A stretch of 35,968 bases of DNA. It comes from Patescibacteria group bacterium (GTDB lineage: Bacteria; Patescibacteriota; Doudnabacteria; UBA920). A program made the translations under genes and the position numbers. Where the stretch lies: contig JAMDAY010000001.1 of assembly GCA_023484515.1 (NCBI GenBank), positions 64,758 to 100,725 of the forward strand, in the 5' to 3' direction. This document shows, piece by piece, positions 34,464 to 35,968 of this stretch. Position 1 is the stretch's first letter. Each line of letters starts with the position of its first letter. Below the pieces are notes generated by a model. That model saw only the letters and a program-made list of their open reading frames with translations. It searched no databases and was not told where the DNA came from.

Positions 34464-35096
34464 ATGACTTTAATAATCACCTTTGTCATCTTGATTTTTT
34501 CCGCCATTGTGCACGAGGTTAGCCATGGGCTGGCGGCGGAAAAATTGGGCGACGACACGGCCAGGCAAATGGGCCGCATTACCTTAAATCCTATCCCGCA
34601 TATAGACCTATACGGGACCATTTTATTGCCGGCTTTTATGTGGTTTGCCACCGGCGGCCGTTTCTTTTTTGGCGCGGCCAAGCCCGTGCCGGTGGATTTT
34701 ACCAGGCTGCGTCATCCTAAAAGGGACATGGCCTTAGTCAGTTTGGCCGGCCCATTTGCCAATTTTGCGCTGGCCGTGCTTATGGTTATTCCCATTAAGC
34801 TGCATTTGACCAACAATATTTCTTATCCTATTTTGCTTATTGGCATTTTTATAAATATCATTTTGGGCACGTTTAATTTAATACCCATTCCGCCGCTGGA
34901 CGGCAGCAAAGTCCTGGTTGCTTTGGCGCCGGAAAGCTGGATGTATAAAATTTTAAGCCTGGAAAGGTACGGGTTTTTACTGGTGATTGTGTTTGTCGTG
35001 CTCGGCTTGTTCAGCTATATTTTGTGGCCGGTGGTGCTGGGGTTTTTCCAGTTGTTCCATTTAAGTTTGGGCGACTTGATTTCCGCGCTGGCCTAG
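34464..35096 (+). CDS. M50 family (site-2 protease) membrane metalloprotease
   Basis: IVHEVSHGLAAEKLGDDTARQMGRITLNPIPHIDLYG; PIPPLDGSKV. Confidence 0.93.
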   Translation: MTLIITFVILIFSAIVHEVSHGLAAEKLGDDTARQMGRITLNPIPHIDLYGTILLPAFMWFATGGRFFFGAAKPVPVDFTRLRHPKRDMALVSLAGPFANFALAVLMVIPIKLHLTNNISYPILLIGIFINIILGTFNLIPIPPLDGSKVLVALAPESWMYKILSLERYGFLLVIVFVVLGLFSYILWPVVLGFFQLFHLSLGDLISALA

Positions 35097-35156
35097 CCGG
35101 CCCGTTCCGCCGCGGCCAACTATAGTGAATTAAGTAAATTTTTAGCCGCCCCTTGG

Positions 35157-35207
35157 GTAGTTGCCACATTTATGGGGCCCTGTGAGCCTGATAAATCAGG
35201 CAACTAC
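35157..35207. repeat. Intergenic relative of the metG BIME-like repeat
   Basis: GTAGTTGCCACATTTATGGGGC...GCCTGATAAATCAGGCAACTAC. Confidence 0.7.
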
Positions 35208-35233
35208 AATGCATTTAACTATAGCATTTTAAG

Positions 35234-35267
35234 CATTTCTCCCATGCTACATAGCATGGGAGAAATG
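35234..35267. repeat. ATGC-N6-GCAT hairpin, copy 4, upstream of HIT gene
   Basis: CATTTCTCCCATGCTACATAGCATGGGAGAAATG. Confidence 0.85.
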
Positions 35268-35277
35268 TAAAAGTTTT

Positions 35278-35799
35278 ATGGACTATTATTACAGCCCGTT
35301 CAGGAAGGGTTATAACAAAGAAGCTAATAAGGAGTGCCCGTTTTGCAATTTGGAAATTGTCCAAACGCAGGGCATTAAATCCAGAGCGGGCAAACTGGTG
35401 GAAAACGAGCATTATTTTTGGACCGTAAGTTGGTTTCCGCGCATGGAAGGGCAAACCATGGTAGTGCCCAAGCGGCATTTGTTGAAATTGGAAGACGAAA
35501 CCGAACAAGAAGTTTTAGCCAGGCATGAATTGGTTTGCAAGGCTGCGGAAGCGCTAAAAAAGATATATCCGGGGGCGGGCATAGAAATTTTTCTGCAAAC
35601 CGGCGAGGGTTCCGCTTCCACGGTTAGTCATCTGCACTGGCATGTGGTTCCTGCTTTGCCCGGCAGCCAAATTAAGGGTATAGAAAAATTGGGGCGGTTT
35701 ACAGCCAAGGAAGAAGGAGAAGAAAGGTTAGTTTTGTTTCCCATTCCCATTAAACTGGCGCGGGAAGGCCTGCAAAAAGCCTTGGCAGAGGCGCTGTAG
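35278..35799 (+). CDS. HIT family protein
   Basis: CPFCNLE...TMVVPKRHLLKLEDET...SHLHWHVVPALPG (HxHxH). Confidence 0.88.
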   Translation: MDYYYSPFRKGYNKEANKECPFCNLEIVQTQGIKSRAGKLVENEHYFWTVSWFPRMEGQTMVVPKRHLLKLEDETEQEVLARHELVCKAAEALKKIYPGAGIEIFLQTGEGSASTVSHLHWHVVPALPGSQIKGIEKLGRFTAKEEGEERLVLFPIPIKLAREGLQKALAEAL

Positions 35800-35871
35800 C
35801 GGCTGTCTTATGGGTTTGAAATATCAGACCCAAGAGAGGGCCCTACATTCTAGCTTGAAGTGCAACCGCCC

Positions 35872-35968
35872 TTAGGGCTTAAGGCCCTTAACAAAGACCT
35901 CGTAAGGGGTAAGGTAGTTTAAGCGTTTTCTGGGACGGTGATTAAGTTCTCTGACTGCCCGATCAACG
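35872..35968 (-). mobile_element. IS30-type transposase, C-terminal end (runs off window)
   Basis: Minus strand VDRAVRELNHRPRKRLNYLTPYEVFVKGLKP*; downstream GTTGCACTTCAAGCTAGAATGTAGGG looks like the IS end. Confidence 0.85.

Noticed and set aside
1-35968. CRISPR array
   Set aside because: The repeats seen are dispersed palindromes or short degenerate words; none shows regular repeat-spacer periodicity

Overview
Gene-dense bacterial window, almost all genes on the + strand. Gene content and style suggest a Patescibacteria/CPR genome; that is inference, not a database result. It runs from the 3' end of tgt to the 3' end of an IS30-type transposase. Recognisable genes include glyS (single-subunit GlyRS), a Xaa-Pro peptidase, M16 peptidase, Nudix, a Phd/RelE-like toxin-antitoxin pair, endonuclease IV, AI-2E transporter, a SAM methyltransferase, metG, tatD, leuS, a Sua5/YrdC protein, a four-helix-bundle S23 protein, MFS, PNPOx-like, glyA, a 2H phosphoesterase, uppP, PAP2, tRNA-Leu(CAA) abutted by a LAGLIDADG endonuclease, parB, tRNA-Pro(GGG), an ECF-like sigma factor, maf, yggT, GNAT, purH, DUF3048, MGMT-like, cupin, rpmB, an M50 protease and a HIT protein. 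Main points of interest: (1) leuS carries a complete in-frame RBBP9/YdeN-like serine hydrolase domain at the edge of its CP1 editing domain; (2) several palindromic repeat families lie in frame inside conserved genes (tgt, tatD, leuS, purH, metG, pepQ-like, nfo), including GTAG-headed REP/BIME-like units inside metG that also occur between genes; (3) the ~1.9 kb interval between parB and tRNA-Pro has no conserved long ORF but has a consensus promoter, two related antiterminator/terminator leaders, many hairpins and several tiny ORFs, some with good SD sequences; (4) an ATGC-N6-GCAT hairpin family sits in gene leaders.
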